From: Glossina fuscipes | Taxonomy: Eukaryota > Arthropoda > Insecta > Diptera > Glossinidae | NCBI RefSeq assembly: GCF_014805625.2 | Contig: NW_023998414.1 | Span: 4,572,402-4,636,401 of the forward strand | Direction of reading: 5' to 3' | Length of the DNA: 64,000 nucleotides | Shown: positions 11,676 through 24,429 of the stretch, one piece after another | Position numbering within the stretch: position 1 is the first letter of the stretch | Layout: each line of letters starts with the position of its first letter | Program-made: the position numbers and the translations under genes | The notes under the pieces: model-generated | What the model was told of the DNA's origin: nothing | Databases searched by the model: none | The model's input: the letters and a program-made list of their open reading frames with translations, nothing else

Positions 11676-13239
11676 TCGAGTAGTTTTTTCCGCTTTGACT
11701 TGCGAAATGGAAATAAATTTTACCTAGTGACAGGCCTTTAAAGCAGAAAAGCCAAAGAATTTAATTTTTTCAAGTGATGAAGGTACAGCATACATATGAA
11801 ATCAATAAATATTATAAGTGCAAACTATTCCATGCGTTATCTACACTCGCATAAGCATACGATATTTCATACATTCATTCATTCATTCATCGTTTACTAA
11901 TCAATCAATGACGCCTAAGCGGCTAACAGCTAACTTTAACTACATTTACAAGTTATGGAAAAGTGAGTGACAACTGACAGCTGTAAGCGATAAAATCAAT
12001 CTATTGGATAAGAATTATCTATTGGTTTTGTATTGTATGTAGGATGTAGCTGTTCTTATTAAGATTACGTACATCTGTACACACTTTCATCGGAATTGTT
12101 CCACAATAGCCGATCTTGGTCTTATGAATAAATTATATTCACACTTAATGGGAAATAACATTAGTTGAATACGTTCGCATACATTCGATGCACGTGCTGA
12201 AGGACACTTGTGAGGAAAATAGAAAGCACGACTATGCACGAGTGTGCATATATAAACAGCATATATATACAAAATTGTAATATATATCGTTAAATGTCTT
12301 TCATTTTGAATAAAATTACGTTTAAAGAAACCTTTTGATCGTTTCAACTGCAATGAAGTTACAAAAGGGGAGCAACTAACAACAATTGATCACAAATTTC
12401 ATTATTCACTATATATGAGAAATAAATAATAAAAATAAAAAAAAAATTTATGTTTTAAAATATATTTAAAATTTTTTTAGATTTTAACTTGAATCTCTTA
12501 CTAAAGTAAACGCTGACAAGAAGATTGAACGCACTGAGCAATTATGGTCAGCAAGAGGATACGTATGCAGTATTCTATCCTCTGCATCATTATGAATTCA
12601 TCATGTATGAGTAAACTTTGTTAATTGCTACGAGAACTTTATGCTGCAAATGCAGAACGCGTGCATAATTAATAGAAAAAGTAACGAAATTTCTACGAAA
12701 GGCTACTTGTACTCAATGGCAATAACAATCAAATCTACACTTGATCGAAGTACGATGGATATTGAAAATAATTAAACAATTTTTTAAAGAAAAATTTCTG
12801 TCGATATTAGAAACACTTTTAGCTGAAAGAGATGCCTGCACGCATTTTAGTTTAAAGTATTCAGTGGAATGCGCTTTGGGCAACTCTGCTCGATTCTCAT
12901 CCGTTTTGTTGTCTTGAGTGGAGGCGGCGGTGAACTGCATGTGACCCTTCAAGACTAAGCCTGAGACTTTTCTTCTACCCCTTCTTGGCTTGGTAATGGG
13001 ACGAAAATCCATCTCCACGCTTCTCTTAATTCTTATTATTTTTCACCTTGGCTTGAGCTCGGATAGTTGTTGATAAGGAGTTACTTTCCCTTATTAAACA
13101 CAAGAGGATGAAATAGGCCTCACTCTCCTCAGAAATAATACAATTTCCATGAGCATGTGTGTGTGTGTGGGTGTAGTGACTGGTTCTATTTTTCTGTTGC
13201 TTCATCTGCATTTTCGATCCCATATCGAGTTTCACGTTA
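11676..13239. other. Spacer with one unassigned ORF
   Basis: The minus-strand frame 12713-13018 starts with a protein-like stretch (MEMDFRPITKPRRGRRKVSG... to about codon 58) in less AT-rich DNA next to the 13.24-13.46 kb island, then degrades. It may belong to the same decayed element. Nothing else is recognised. Confidence 0.4.
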
Positions 13240-13461
13240 AACGGAAACTGGTGCAGAATTTCGGCTCGCTACGTCCATGCGCCTACCTTCGCTAACACTT
13301 GGGGACAAAAATCCCTCAAAGTGTTCATTATACGCTATCCAATTCCCCGTATAATCAAGCATCGCGGAGCTAAGCCTTCACGGCAACGCATCCATGTAAA
13401 ACACCTAAAGACATCTGTGACCAAACCACAGACTGACATCGCCGCTCCTTGCGTCACATAG
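13240..13461 (+). pseudogene. GC-rich island with possible retroelement integrase C-terminal tail
   Basis: This patch is visibly richer in G and C than the DNA around it. The frame ending at the TAG at 13459-13461 reads RIIKHRGAKPSRQRIHVKHLKTSV over roughly 13348-13419. The pattern hydrophobic-rG-k-r-hV-hLK resembles the end of the GPY/F module of LTR-retroelement integrases. Only this tail is suggestive; no integrase core or zinc finger was seen upstream. It could equally be a fragment of another kind of gene. Confidence 0.3.
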
Positions 13462-16354
13462 TTGTTTGCTGTGCATATTTACGCAAAGAACCATGAATTT
13501 CAAGGCAACATTTGACACCTTTTAATGTTTCTTATTTGCTTAAATGATTCGTTAAAATATTGAAGAATGATATAAAAAAACGATTATAATGGAGCTGAAA
13601 TTTTTTTCGCACTTAGCCGCACCTGCATATCTTGCAGGTATGGTAGGTATTTTCAGTGCTCTCGATACCTTGGCAAGTGCGAAAAGCAATTGCTGATGAA
13701 AAGAAAACTTTCAACGAAATCGTACAACGTCGATAAAAGCGTTCAAAACAATTGCATCGGTCATCGTATATATCGTAGATATAGAGTAAAGCTGCCCTGC
13801 GGAAGTGCAGGGTATTCTAAAATTCACGCAAGGTTGCAATTATGTGCTATCTATGCCTGTTTACATACGTTTTAAATATCCATTTTCTCTACATCCGTCC
13901 TGCAAGGTGAAGCTGTACTCATCTGCTAGTGAAAAGTATTTGGCTTTTTGCGTTGAGATGAAGACATCGCAAGTTATGCTACACACGGCGACGCTCCTCC
14001 TCACTGAGTATATATTCTAGAGTTTTTAAAAGAAATATTTTATAAAATATTGTTCTCTTATGCACTTGGGAACTTGAATGCAATAACGCGATATTTGCGA
14101 ATTTTCAAATAATCTTTGCCGAGAAAAAAACACAAGACAAGTTGACAACACTTCTTCTAAAGTTTAAGACAAATTTTCAGAAAATGATTCTTGCTGCAAA
14201 AATGTGATCTGTAATGGTGCAATTAGAGACACTCGAAGTGAACATGTTTGTTTTAAGAAATTTGCCACGCCTTTACTCATTTCTTTGTTTTTTTTTTAAA
14301 TAATAGGAGAAAAATTTTGTCCGCTTTAAGAGTCATGCTTTGGTGTGCACACACGCCGCATAAAAGTATTCACGACTTTTTCAATTTTCTACTCAATGCA
14401 TGATTTTCAATTTTGTGAAACTTCAACGTCCTGAACAGAGGAGAGAAACACAAATTTGTACACAAAAATACCTGAACTACATTGTTGCGATAAAATCGTA
14501 GTTGCAAAGAATTACTTACTGTAACGAAAAACAACCTCTTTTGCATTTAATTATTAAGAAGTGATGTGTGAGAAAAAGTCATTGTTTACTGTGACATGAT
14601 GTAAAAAAAACAATAAAAAAAAATAATTAAAAAATTGACTTTTTCGATATGATTTAAGTCGACTGACTTCCAACCAGATACAAGATAAAAAGCGAGAAGG
14701 ACGAATACCTTTTGTAAAATTGCTTGCCGAGTCCTTGTCTTGCTAGACCAGTTTTCCACGATTTGAAGAATGTCAACGAATAGATGAGAAAACTGTTTGC
14801 CATAAAAGTCAATTTAAAAGTAAAAGATAGAAAGGAAAACTTTTCCATTTAAATTACAAGCGTGAGCTTTTTACCAACTGTCTAAAATTTCGAAGCAATA
14901 TCTTCTATAGTTACTGAGCTAGATGTGCTTTTTAACTTTCATCTATAAAGCTGCATCATGTCTTGATGCAATTTTATCTCTTCGATCGATTCAAAACGAC
15001 ATTCGCGATAAAGTTTGTCAGCCCAGTTGTCAGTTGTTATTCCCCGTCAAAGTTTGACGCAACTGCTTTAAGTTTCAATTTTAAGCATATTAAGACTTGA
15101 CGAATGCATTTCTTTAGAGGCAGAAAGCAAGCAAATGTGTATTGTCGCGAAATTCGACGCAAATGCCACTTACTTTACTCGAAAGTAAAACTATTTGCTT
15201 ACATAAGGCTGTGTGATGTAGATGTAAAGATATTGCTCGACTGCCTTCAACACAATAACATGTATCCACTACGAATTTTAATCATATTCAAAGATTCGCA
15301 CAACCCGCCCCGGCAACTAACCTGTCGTCACTTACTATATACCTGTCGTCAAATCGAAGATATGAGAAAAAACCAATTGTAGTAAATTGAAAAAACAATT
15401 TTCTATTACTCACCAAAATTTTTCTGCTCGAAACTATTTAAAGACTCATTCATGTTATTTGCTACGCATTATTAAAAATGCCTCACAAAAGGCTATAAAA
15501 ATTAGAAAGGGATCTTACTCGTACACTCTATGAAATGAAGTATTTGGGTGTCTTGTGCAAATGCAAATGTAGTTTTCGTGTTCGTTTTTATTATTCTTTC
15601 GCTTTAATTTTCTTTGTCTTTCTTTCAACGCACACATAAAAACGTTTCATTTTTCAAAGCATTGGATATATTCGAACATTGCTTTTTTTCGCAAGTTGTT
15701 CTTTGTATAAACGTTGTATAAACGTATCTATCTGTGCATATGTATCCTTAGATTATCAGGATATAAAGGAAATCTTATACAACTAAGAACACAACTAGGA
15801 ACTGTTTTATCAGTCTTGAAATTATACTTGTATACTTGTACTTCTTGTCTTTATTTTCGTATGCATTTACCTTCATGTAGTTACATTTACATACATTTAA
15901 AACTATGTATAAATACTTAAACTGTATGTATATATATATTGTATCTCTACGAGATCATATCAATGGATTTCATTTGAATGTCAAAGCACTCCAGAGAATT
16001 TCTATTTTCTTTCACGTGTGCGAATCAAAAAAGTTTGATACATGGAAGGATTTACTTTATAAGCGCTCGTCGTATGTATATAATTTAAATACATACTTAT
16101 GCCTTTGTAAAGGTGCTACATATATAAATGCAAGTGTAATATAATGGATAGAGGTCTGAAAGACTTTTACTTTTTCTTACAGTCAAATGTTGGTTTTTAG
16201 TTAGTTTTGCGGAAAATGCCACAGAGTTACATGGGCAGATATCTTAGAGTTTAGGCAAAACGCACGACGCAAACGCAAGAACAATTATTGTTGTTGCGTT
16301 GTTCGCAATATCGAGATTTAGATCCATACGTAATTTGCTATGCAAAGCCACTGA
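13462..16354. other. AT-rich spacer
   Basis: A taccctgc-like scrap (gccctgcggaagtgcagggt at about 13792-13811) resembles a GTCY-type element terminus. The frame 15104-15382 has no recognisable domain. No other feature is seen. Confidence 0.5.
16272..16300. repeat. Near-perfect palindrome, 14-bp arms
   Basis: aacgcaagaacaat (16272-16285) pairs with attgttgttgcgtt (16287-16300) with one mismatch and a single central base. It lies 55 bp beyond the 3' end of the 188-codon minus-strand ORF and could act as a cruciform rather than an RNA hairpin because the loop is so small. Confidence 0.6.
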
Positions 16355-16921
16355 TTATATTTGAGAAGGGCCGTAAGTGAATGCGTAATTGATCGCGAGT
16401 TGCGGATCAAAAATTGCGAATTGATGGTTGCGGAGCGTTGTTGACGTCAAAAAGTTAATTGTAGACCGATTATGGCCGACATGTAATGACCGTTGAATAA
16501 TGGTAGACTGATAATGATGAACCGATCTTCCGATTTTACTTCCTTGATGACCATATGATAATGAACCTCGTTGATCCTCGTTGGCTAGCCCTGACTGATT
16601 GCGGAAATAGTGCTTCCCAATAAACACGAATAGTTGGCGGAAAATGGCAAACTGTGACGAATTGATAATGGCTGAGCCTAATTGAATCAATTTCAATGGA
16701 TCTGATCCGATGGCGATGTGATAATACGCGACACACTGGCCAATATGAACATGCAACTTGTAATTACCGACAAGTGTACTTTCGAACAGATGATCATGAA
16801 TCAATGGCCGCGATTCTGTCTTGATGAATCGGGAATTGCGCCCAAGAACTAACAGCACATGATACCATAGTAACTTGGAATTGAATTTTGAATCGATTTT
16901 GATCAATCTGTTGAAGACCAT
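16355..16921 (-). CDS. Unidentified 188-codon ORF, possible orphan gene or remnant
   Basis: This is an uninterrupted ATG-initiated frame of 188 codons, much longer than the 60-100 codons typical of chance ORFs in this window. The protein is rich in Ile, His, Ser and Asn and has no recognisable domain, signal peptide or clear transmembrane helix. The segment QFAIF-x-x-QL occurs twice (about residues 90 and 168), reflecting weak internal repetition in the DNA around variants of aattgat and gatgacc. The DNA is less AT-rich than its flanks, which lowers stop frequency. A TATAAAA motif lies about 25 bp upstream of the ATG, too close for a normal promoter. No splice sites or polyadenylation signal were convincing. 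It may be a lineage-specific gene, a repeat-derived frame or chance. Confidence 0.3.
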   Translation of the reverse strand: MVFNRLIKIDSKFNSKLLWYHVLLVLGRNSRFIKTESRPLIHDHLFESTLVGNYKLHVHIGQCVAYYHIAIGSDPLKLIQLGSAIINSSQFAIFRQLFVFIGKHYFRNQSGLANEDQRGSLSYGHQGSKIGRSVHHYQSTIIQRSLHVGHNRSTINFLTSTTLRNHQFAIFDPQLAINYAFTYGPSQI

Positions 16922-17252
16922 ATTTTCAATGACAGAACCGATGCATTTTATATGTCACTTATGAAACATTCATACTCCGTACAGCATCTCATTTCTTCTT
17001 TATTTCATTGACATGAACTTTTCTTTCGTAATTTCAAGTTCAAGTCAAGTTCAATTGTATTTCCTTTATTTTTATTTTTTTTTTTTTGCCAGAAATTCAA
17101 ATTTTGCAGTTTTTATGTTAAACAATCGTTGATAACATTGCTATTCCTTTCCTCAAAACTCTTTAACCTTAATATAACCAGACCATGTCAAGAAGCCGGC
17201 CAGACGGAAAAGCAATAGAAACAAAATGGATTTTCGCACCTATCACAACTGA

Positions 17253-17256
<4 letters not shown>

Positions 17257-17289
<33 letters not shown>
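17257..17289 (+). repeat. (GT)n microsatellite
   Basis: About 16 uninterrupted GT units. Confidence 0.95.
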
Positions 17290-17293
<4 letters not shown>

Positions 17294-17946
17294 AGACCCG
17301 TCGTTCACAGTAATTTCATCAAAATATAATAAAATTTTCGAAGGACTCTAATCAATATGCTCCGGGCGTATTTATGTGAATCATAAAATGTAAATGATGC
17401 AGTAAAAATACATTTTATGAAATCATTGCAGTCATATTTGTTATATTAGAGAGACGGAACGAACAAACATGAAGAAAAGATTTGAATATTTAAGTTTTAT
17501 GGAGACGAGGAGAAACGAATAGAGATAAGTAAAAGACGTTTATGCGAATAATAGTTGCGACCAAATTGATGCAGCTGTCCACGGACAAACAACAGATTCG
17601 CTTGAAAGTCTTATACCAAAAAGAAGAGGAAATATTTCTTCGTTTCTTTTTATTGTTTTTTTTTTTTTTGTTTTTTTTTTTCAAAACCAATATCCAAAAC
17701 CAATTTTAACAACGAAACAAACAGAAATGCACCCTGCCTACTGCGGAGAATCGAAATTTATTTTTTTTTCTTTTCTTGCTTATTTATAAAGTTATCCTTT
17801 TTGAAACTGAGCCAAAATTGAAAAATTGAACCAAAAGACAACCGAAAAAAAAAACAGAAGGAAAGATTTCATTGACGTACGTAGCAGCTATTACATGCAT
17901 ACATGCCTCTTTCTGCACGCACACTAACACATGCATAGATCTGTGC

Positions 17947-17970
17947 AAAAAAAAAAAAAAAAAAAAAAAA
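17947..17970 (+). repeat. Poly-A tract
   Basis: An A run of about 24 bases. No retrotransposon body or poly(A) signal was found just upstream, so it is not called as a retrocopy tail. Confidence 0.9.
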
Positions 17971-18639
17971 CTTATTTTCGCATTCATCAAGCAACCCCAC
18001 ACAAACCCATTAATATTGTACGAACATGCCTTAAACTCAAGGAAATACCGGAAAAGTTCACCTGAAGCTATGTGCAGTGAAGGTGTTGCCGAGAAAACCA
18101 ATAAAATTCTGGCGTGAAGGAATAAAACGAAACCGACGTACAATCAATTTAATAGTTATGCAGGTTATGCAATTTCATTGAAAAGAAAAATTATGAAAAT
18201 TAATTTGGAAAAAAAAAATTTTTTCAAAAAGAAAAAAAAAAACAGTAAAATTCATCGGCAAGAATTGATTTATAATATGAGTTGAAAGGAACTATACAAA
18301 GGATAAATTTATTTAAAAAAATATGAAGGAAACACTAATAACTTCTTCAAAGTTATACGCATCATTTAGGAAATGTGCATTTAATTTAATTTAATTTATT
18401 AGGGAAATTGAATAGTTCGAATGGAAAGGGTAAAAAAGAGACGTCACTTCTAATGCGAAGAAGTCAACATGGGATTTTTGCACTTTTAAGAAGTAATCTT
18501 CTCGCATTCATAAAACATGAAGGATCATATATGAAAACATATAAATTGTCATCGAAGCTCAGTTATGATTACTTGAGTTTTTTTTTCATCTCTTAAAACC
18601 ATTACTCGAAGACATTCGCTGCCATATCTTTTTCATACC

Positions 18640-18850
18640 TTGCTTTCGCATCTAGTATACGATGAGAATGGTTTGAGAAAACGCAAGACCCAAGAGTGGT
18701 TTGCTCGATTCGATGCACCTCGCTCTGGTCGGCCCGTCACTGAAAAAGTCGATACAATTTTCAAATGGTGCAAAGGCGAACGAAGGCACTAAACAACACC
18801 CACATGACAGTTTCGAATCATTTGAAAGGAGCGTTTGAAAATATCAGGCT
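18640..18850 (+). pseudogene. mariner-type transposase fragment (N-terminal DNA-binding region)
   Basis: The frame from about 18658 to the stop at 18790-18792 reads YDENGLRKRKTQEWFARF then DAPRSGRPVTEKVDTIF. Mariner transposases have EWFxRFxxGDFxxEDxPRSGRP here, so the roughly nine residues between RF and DAPRSGRP are deleted. After the stop, another frame gives HMTVSNHLKGAF, matching the family TVLNHLKKAGY segment of the helix-turn-helix region. The catalytic DDD half was not found downstream. No terminal inverted repeats were identified. The call is sure at the superfamily level and unsure at the subfamily level. Confidence 0.8.
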
Positions 18851-19520
18851 ACGAACAAAAAAACTGAAAGGAAGACCATAAAATGACGAAGACCTTCTAT
18901 AACGCCCATTATAATTTCGACTCGACTTAAGAGCTTTAACAGATAAATACACTGTAATGGGGCACGGTTCATCATGGAATGGCCTCCAATATTCTACAGT
19001 TTTCAAGGCGTTACATCGAAAGTAGGATCTAAAGCATTAGCAATATCTTAAAATAACTTAAAAATATCTTAAAAATGGCAGCCCGTAGGTTAAATACAAG
19101 AGAACAAGATTCAGCGTCGATAGGTACAATAAAAGGTCTCAGGTCCGTCCGGGTGTTACATAAATTCTCTCAAGCTTAGTATACGTTTGTACCATAAATG
19201 ATGTAGGGTGTCAATCAATTCGGTTTTCAATAAGGACTGCCATTTTTACAGAAAATAGTCCAAAATGTGTGTGTAGTACACTTTTACCAATATTCTCCTA
19301 TGTATTCCCAACATATCTCTTACTTTGTACAAAGCGTTAATTTACTTACTTTTATTAGGAAATCTATGATGACATTAGAGGATCGCTAATGCATGGAAGA
19401 CTTTCTGGCATGAATGAGAATTGCGATTAAAAGTAATATCCATAAAATGCAAACTTTATTTAAGGTCATATTTTCCAACTAAAACTTGAATAGATGAATC
19501 CCGGAAGGATATTACTTCGA

Positions 19521-19548
19521 AGTGGGTAGTGGGTAGTGGGTAGTGGGT
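19521..19548 (+). repeat. 7-bp minisatellite (AGTGGGT)4, G-quadruplex-capable
   Basis: Four tandem units give GGG four times with tagt spacers (GGG-N4-GGG-N4-GGG-N4-GGG), which meets the standard intramolecular G-quadruplex pattern. The array is perfect. No gene lies next to it. Confidence 0.85.
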
Positions 19549-19639
19549 CAAAATAGTCATATTTCTTTCCTTCTCTCTTTTTAATATTCCGTCCGCTTCT
19601 GTACCCCTTTCTTAAGATTTTATACACTTACTGTGTATG

Positions 19640-19662
19640 GGTGTGTGTGTGTGTGTGTGTGT
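19640..19662 (+). repeat. (GT)n microsatellite
   Basis: About 11 GT units, 90 bp to the right of the G-quadruplex minisatellite. Confidence 0.92.
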
Positions 19663-20393
19663 CGAACGAAATTCAATAATAGTTTTCGTTCTTCAGTAAA
19701 CCATTTTAAAATAAATGCCAGATCGGTGGCGAACTGAAAAGCGACAACATTTATTCACATTTATCGCTTATCTTCTCTAATGCACTTTAAAATTTAGTTC
19801 TAAGCATTGCTAGCACAGTGAAAGCATTTCATTGATGAACATAATAAATGCGAATTGTAAACATGTATAAACTAATGTTTGCATATTGATCTATATTAAC
19901 AAGTTAAATCGATGTTTAAACAATCTGTTCACAATGCCCACACACATGCAAATATTGTTACAAATGATTTCTTCGAAAATTAACTAAATTTCTCGTAATT
20001 GCTGCAAAAACGATTCTAAGGCCATAACCGTAAAAACGATTATATCATATACAGTGTAACACGTTCATATTTGTGAATCTGAACGCATTATAAACGTTCA
20101 ACATTTATATGTGAATGTAAAACAATGTTTCCATTCATCCATTATCGATTGAGAAATTTAATGATGCGTAAATAATATTATACCCGTCGTCACACATGGT
20201 GGCATAAAAGGTTCAACATAATATTTACAATTCCTTAACATTGCGCAGCACTTTAACTTATACAGTGATGTAATATTTCGTGAAAATTGTCTGCAGGAAC
20301 ACTAACCGATTTTCTAAGAAACCAAATTGGAAAAGATTAAAAAAAAAGAGCAAATACAGACTCGTGCTGACGCCTAATTTCTCTCGACGCAAT

Positions 20394-20411
20394 TGGCGCT
20401 CTAACGGGGAT
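20394..20411 (+). other. tRNA-Lys primer-binding-site-like sequence
   Basis: The 18-mer tggcgctctaacggggat resembles the primer-binding site complementary to the 3' end of tRNA-Lys used by several LTR retroelements (TGGCGCCCGAACAGGGAC), with about 14 of 18 matches. It follows cgacgcaat as if just after an LTR end. No matching second LTR or gag sequence was found, so it may be chance or a solo remnant. Confidence 0.25.
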
Positions 20412-20734
20412 TTCATAATAATGTCATCACTTGATTTAGTATTAGTAACTTGCTTGCTTGTGTAGAACGACAAGGGTTGCAAGGTAGTTGCGAAAGGCAA
20501 AGTCGGTCGAGTCAAGAGAGTTCAACCGTAATTCTCAAACGGACAAGATCAGGGGAGTCGTGTAATTAAGTTTGTAAGTAGATCTCCTCTGGTATCCTAA
20601 AACTCACCCTGCGGTGGTGTGAACTTGATCTCAAAACAAGTCGCCTTAATACGTAAAGTTCCAAACGCATTTCACGTTACGAGATGTCCAGGCGTTCTGG
20701 ACTACCATGAAAATTGATCGAATGAAAGCATCCT

Positions 20735-21092
20735 TAGTTATCTTTATACTAAATGAGCGAAAATTCAATTTTTTATTCCTTTGGAAAAACGAAGGTGTTC
20801 TCAGTTTACATAGCGCTGCAAGCGCGTCCTGCCACCGATTTATTCCATTCGATTACCAACTTGCGTGCAAGAATGTCCAATGTTTCTGACAAATTTTAAG
20901 TCGATGGCTTCGTTTTTCCGGCAAGGAGAATATTTAGGACAGACGGACAGACGGCCATGCTTAAATAGATTCACAATTTGATGCTGATCAAGCATGTAAT
21001 ACTTTGTCCATTCTCTGATGCTTCGTTCTGGGCGTTGCAAACGTTTCAACACAATGAATCTACTTCTGATCCTTCGGTGATGGGTACAAAAA
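20735..21092 (-). mobile_element. AT/GTCY repeat element, first module, minus strand
   Basis: On the minus strand it reads from gtacccatcaccgaaggat through gaaacgtttgcaacgcccag, then gatcagcatcaaattgtgaa, a GTCY tract (20938-20957 on the plus strand), the aagccatcgacttaaaattt block and the gtaaactgagaacaccttcg block. It therefore carries the complete left module and lacks the second one. The family terminus gtacccatcacc is well preserved here. Confidence 0.65.
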
Positions 21093-23904
21093 CATTTCAA
21101 TTAACTTATCGAAAAAAACCTCCATATGCTAAACTAGAGAATGTTTAGTTGAAGGCATTGTTAAAAATTTGAATGAAACCAATGAAAATCGTGAAAGTTA
21201 TGTTACAGGCCGTTTTACTCGAAAGTGACTTTTTTGCTGCACCTATCAAAAACAGAACAGCACTTTTTGCACTTTATATTTAGCGAAATGGCAGAAAAAA
21301 AGATCAGCAAATATATAGTTTTTTGTTCGAATTGATAATTAACACCAAAAGTGCTCAGTATATGCTCTTGATTTTTTTAACAGAATCCTTGCATGCTTTC
21401 AAATCGTTTTCCGCCTCTCAATGGCTAGTGCATCAACTATTTTTAAATGAACATAAACGCTTTCCAAAAACATCCCTTAGCAAATTAAATCAATTGGAAA
21501 TATATAGAAACATATATAAAACATTAGGCGCCAACTATCCAGCTACGAGTCATTTGACAAAGACAATTATTTTGGAGTAGATGAGGAAAAGCATTCGATG
21601 AATCTATTGAGACAGTAAATACTTAAATATCTACGCGTTAACCTCTGGTTTTGAGGTGAATTACATTTACATTAAGATATGTTGTTTGCATATCGTTTGG
21701 AAACCTTATACATTAAGATCGCAAAATTCGGCTCCAAGTGAGATACATAATTATATTAAAAACTAGGCTAGCTCGACTTCAAAATATTCATCTCTGTTAA
21801 GAGGAAAATCAGATTTTTCACATCTTTATAATTTCTTTAGTTATATTAAATGCACCCTACACAAAAGAGAGAAACAAATACTCAATTGACAGCGAGTGTT
21901 AAACGTACGGGAAGTAATAGGTAAGACGAAGTTTATGTGCTCATCCTGAGCAAAATTACCGTTATCTGCCCACCATATGTAATCGCGGTTAGTTTTAATT
22001 CCATTTGGCAGATAAAGTGAAAGTACATACACAACATACTTCAAATGCCGAATTAATGTTTGTTATAATAGGTGCAGGCATATGTTTTGATCAGCAATGA
22101 TCGCATTGGCGCAAATGATAAAGTAATGCAAAGTATCAACGGTAAAACTTTTTAAATAACTTTTTAATAAGATTTCTTTGTGTATTCTTCTAATATTAAA
22201 AATGACAATAAAAGATTAATAGACAGTTATGCACATCGCAAGAACAACACTTGCATAATTATAGCGAAGTAGTGCGATTGTAAAACTTTGAAGAATTATT
22301 TAATATTTTTAGTTTTTTTAGCTGACTAACTTTGATATCTATCTTAAATATATCTGTTAAGCTGAATATTTATTGTGTGTGTGTGTGTGAAAAAATGCAT
22401 TTTCTTCCACAAAATAGTCATGTAAATGTGTGGTTAATTTTCTAAAAACTTATATATATCCAAAGTACACGATTATTGATAGCAGGGCGGCAAACGGAAG
22501 ACCAAAAACGATTAAATTGACCCAAAATAGCAAACTTAGTGCGTGTGTGTGTTTATCGTGTGAATGTGGTCAGTGCACTATTTTGGATCAATTGAATTTA
22601 AGCATGTATATATATACATACACTATATATATATGTGTACAATTGGTATGAAGTTTGTACAATTGCAGGCTTTAAGCCTCAATTGCCACAAAAGCACCTC
22701 CGCTTATAATATTATATGCGAGTTGAAATTTGTTGTACATAAGACTAATAGAAGTTAATTTAAATAATAAATTCCTCGAGTCTATTATATTAGAGGAGTA
22801 AATTTTGTAAAGAAAAAAAAAAAAGGAAAGAAAATTTGAAAAATATTCTGATATTCGTTGCTCACTAGATTAATATGAAAAATAATTCATGGACTGAAAC
22901 GTTTTCTTTTTTTTTCTACTTTAAAGGAAGCAAAAAGCTTCCCGTTTATTCAGCTCAGTCAACGGCAAGCACTTCACGTTTGATGATAGGCTTATAAATA
23001 ATATTTAAATTTGTGTATATAGATTTATATATATGTTTATATGTGTACGTATATATGCGATACTTACAGTATGTGTCTGTCGTTAAACGATCAATGGTGT
23101 CCTGTTTTAATTTTGAGCTTTTCTTTCCCATATTGCTGCTGCTGTTGACCTCGGATGTTCCTAATGTTGACGATGATGATGGTTATGATGGCGATAGGTG
23201 TAGAGGTGGGGCTCTTTTATGTTCAGGCAGAACAAAATAATTTATAGTCTTTCTTTATGCTTTTACTCTTATTTACAGGAACAATTTCATTAATTTTCAC
23301 GTTACTGTTATTAGTTTTGCTGTTTTAGAATATAAAATAAAAGTTGTTGCATCTATTTGAAAATTTATAACACTTGTTGTCATAATCGAGTGCAGCAGTT
23401 GGGTATAATTGATGTAATAAAAGGCTGAAAAAAAAAAAAAACAAAAATACATTTACTACACATTAGATAGATGTATCGATGCAAACCGAGTTAAACAGCG
23501 ATTTTACATATTAAAATAGAATGATGGACAGATTGCCTCGCATATATCACCATTTGAATTGAATTGAATATTCAAGTGAACGAACTCCGGAAGTAGCTTA
23601 AAAATCATTCTAAACAAAATTTTACATTCATCCCTTTGGAAAAATGTTGCCATACGTATCAGAGACGCGTGTAAAATTGCTTAATACTTGATACTTAATT
23701 AGCGTAAAATTTTCAATTACGAAATGTTAATTATGCCCGAATATGCTCGCATAATTCCAGCTGAAAATTGCTATATACATTTTCAATTCACGTTTATCAT
23801 AAAGCAGCCGTAATTCGTCAGATTAAACGATTTCGGAGTAATGTTAAAAAATGTTGGCATATTTAAGTTTCGGTTTAAAGTGCAGTAAAAATCGCGACCA
23901 CAAA

Positions 23905-23942
23905 TCTGATCTACGCGGGTTTAACTCTCAGTGCGGTACAGT
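23905..23942 (+). other. tRNA T-arm-like block
   Basis: tctacgcgggtttaactctc followed by agtgcggtac shares its right half (tctcagtgcggta) exactly with 39206-39218. It may come from the same tRNA-derived repeat. Confidence 0.3.
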
Positions 23943-24400
23943 TCACTTTGGACATAGCAATAGTGAATGCTCGGTCTTTCACTTTTGTCCATGCGTTACG
24001 CGAATAATGTACATCCACTGATTGATTGGTTATATTCAAAAAGAAAGCAGAGGCTCGGACCTCGCTCCCTTAATGCCTTTATCGAATTTGTATTCGAAAT
24101 TTCATTGCACAATAGAACGAGTACCCGTACACTATATATGTATATACAATTACATATAGAATTCTATCGTCATCTGATTTGCGAAAAAAGTCTCTTCTGT
24201 CAATTGAATCGAATTCAAACTTTCATATGCATAAGAGTCGAAAGGCGAAAATTTAAGAGGACGAGCAATATTTTCGTGTTGCTCTGCATTTGTTAAAAGT
24301 GATTTGAAAGTGAGTTGATTGGAAGACCAAATTTGATTTATTCGAAAAAGTTATTTCACCAGACAAACAAACAGACGTGACCAAAACGATTGCTCTCTAC

Positions 24401-24429
24401 ACTGCTCTGCTCTGCTCTGCTCTGCTCTG
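24401..24429 (+). repeat. (CTCTG)n microsatellite
   Basis: About five perfect tandem CTCTG units, preceded by two imperfect ones at about 24391. Confidence 0.9.

Larger units (their letters stand above)
16922..18639. other. AT-rich spacer
   Basis: Apart from (GT)n and poly-A/T tracts, nothing is recognised. The frames at 17784-18143 run through the poly-A tract and are artefacts of it. Confidence 0.55.
18851..20734. other. Spacer after the mariner fragment
   Basis: The first 200 bp may still be decayed mariner sequence but cannot be read. The G-quadruplex array, a (GT)n tract and the primer-binding-site-like 18-mer are listed separately. Confidence 0.45.

Noticed and set aside
16946..16952. 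TATA box for the 188-codon ORF
   Set aside because: About 25 bp from the ATG leaves no room for a 5' UTR; TATA-like words are frequent in this DNA.
17784..18143. 119-codon minus frame and 81-codon plus frame
   Set aside because: Both run through the 24-base poly-A tract; no domain or codon bias.
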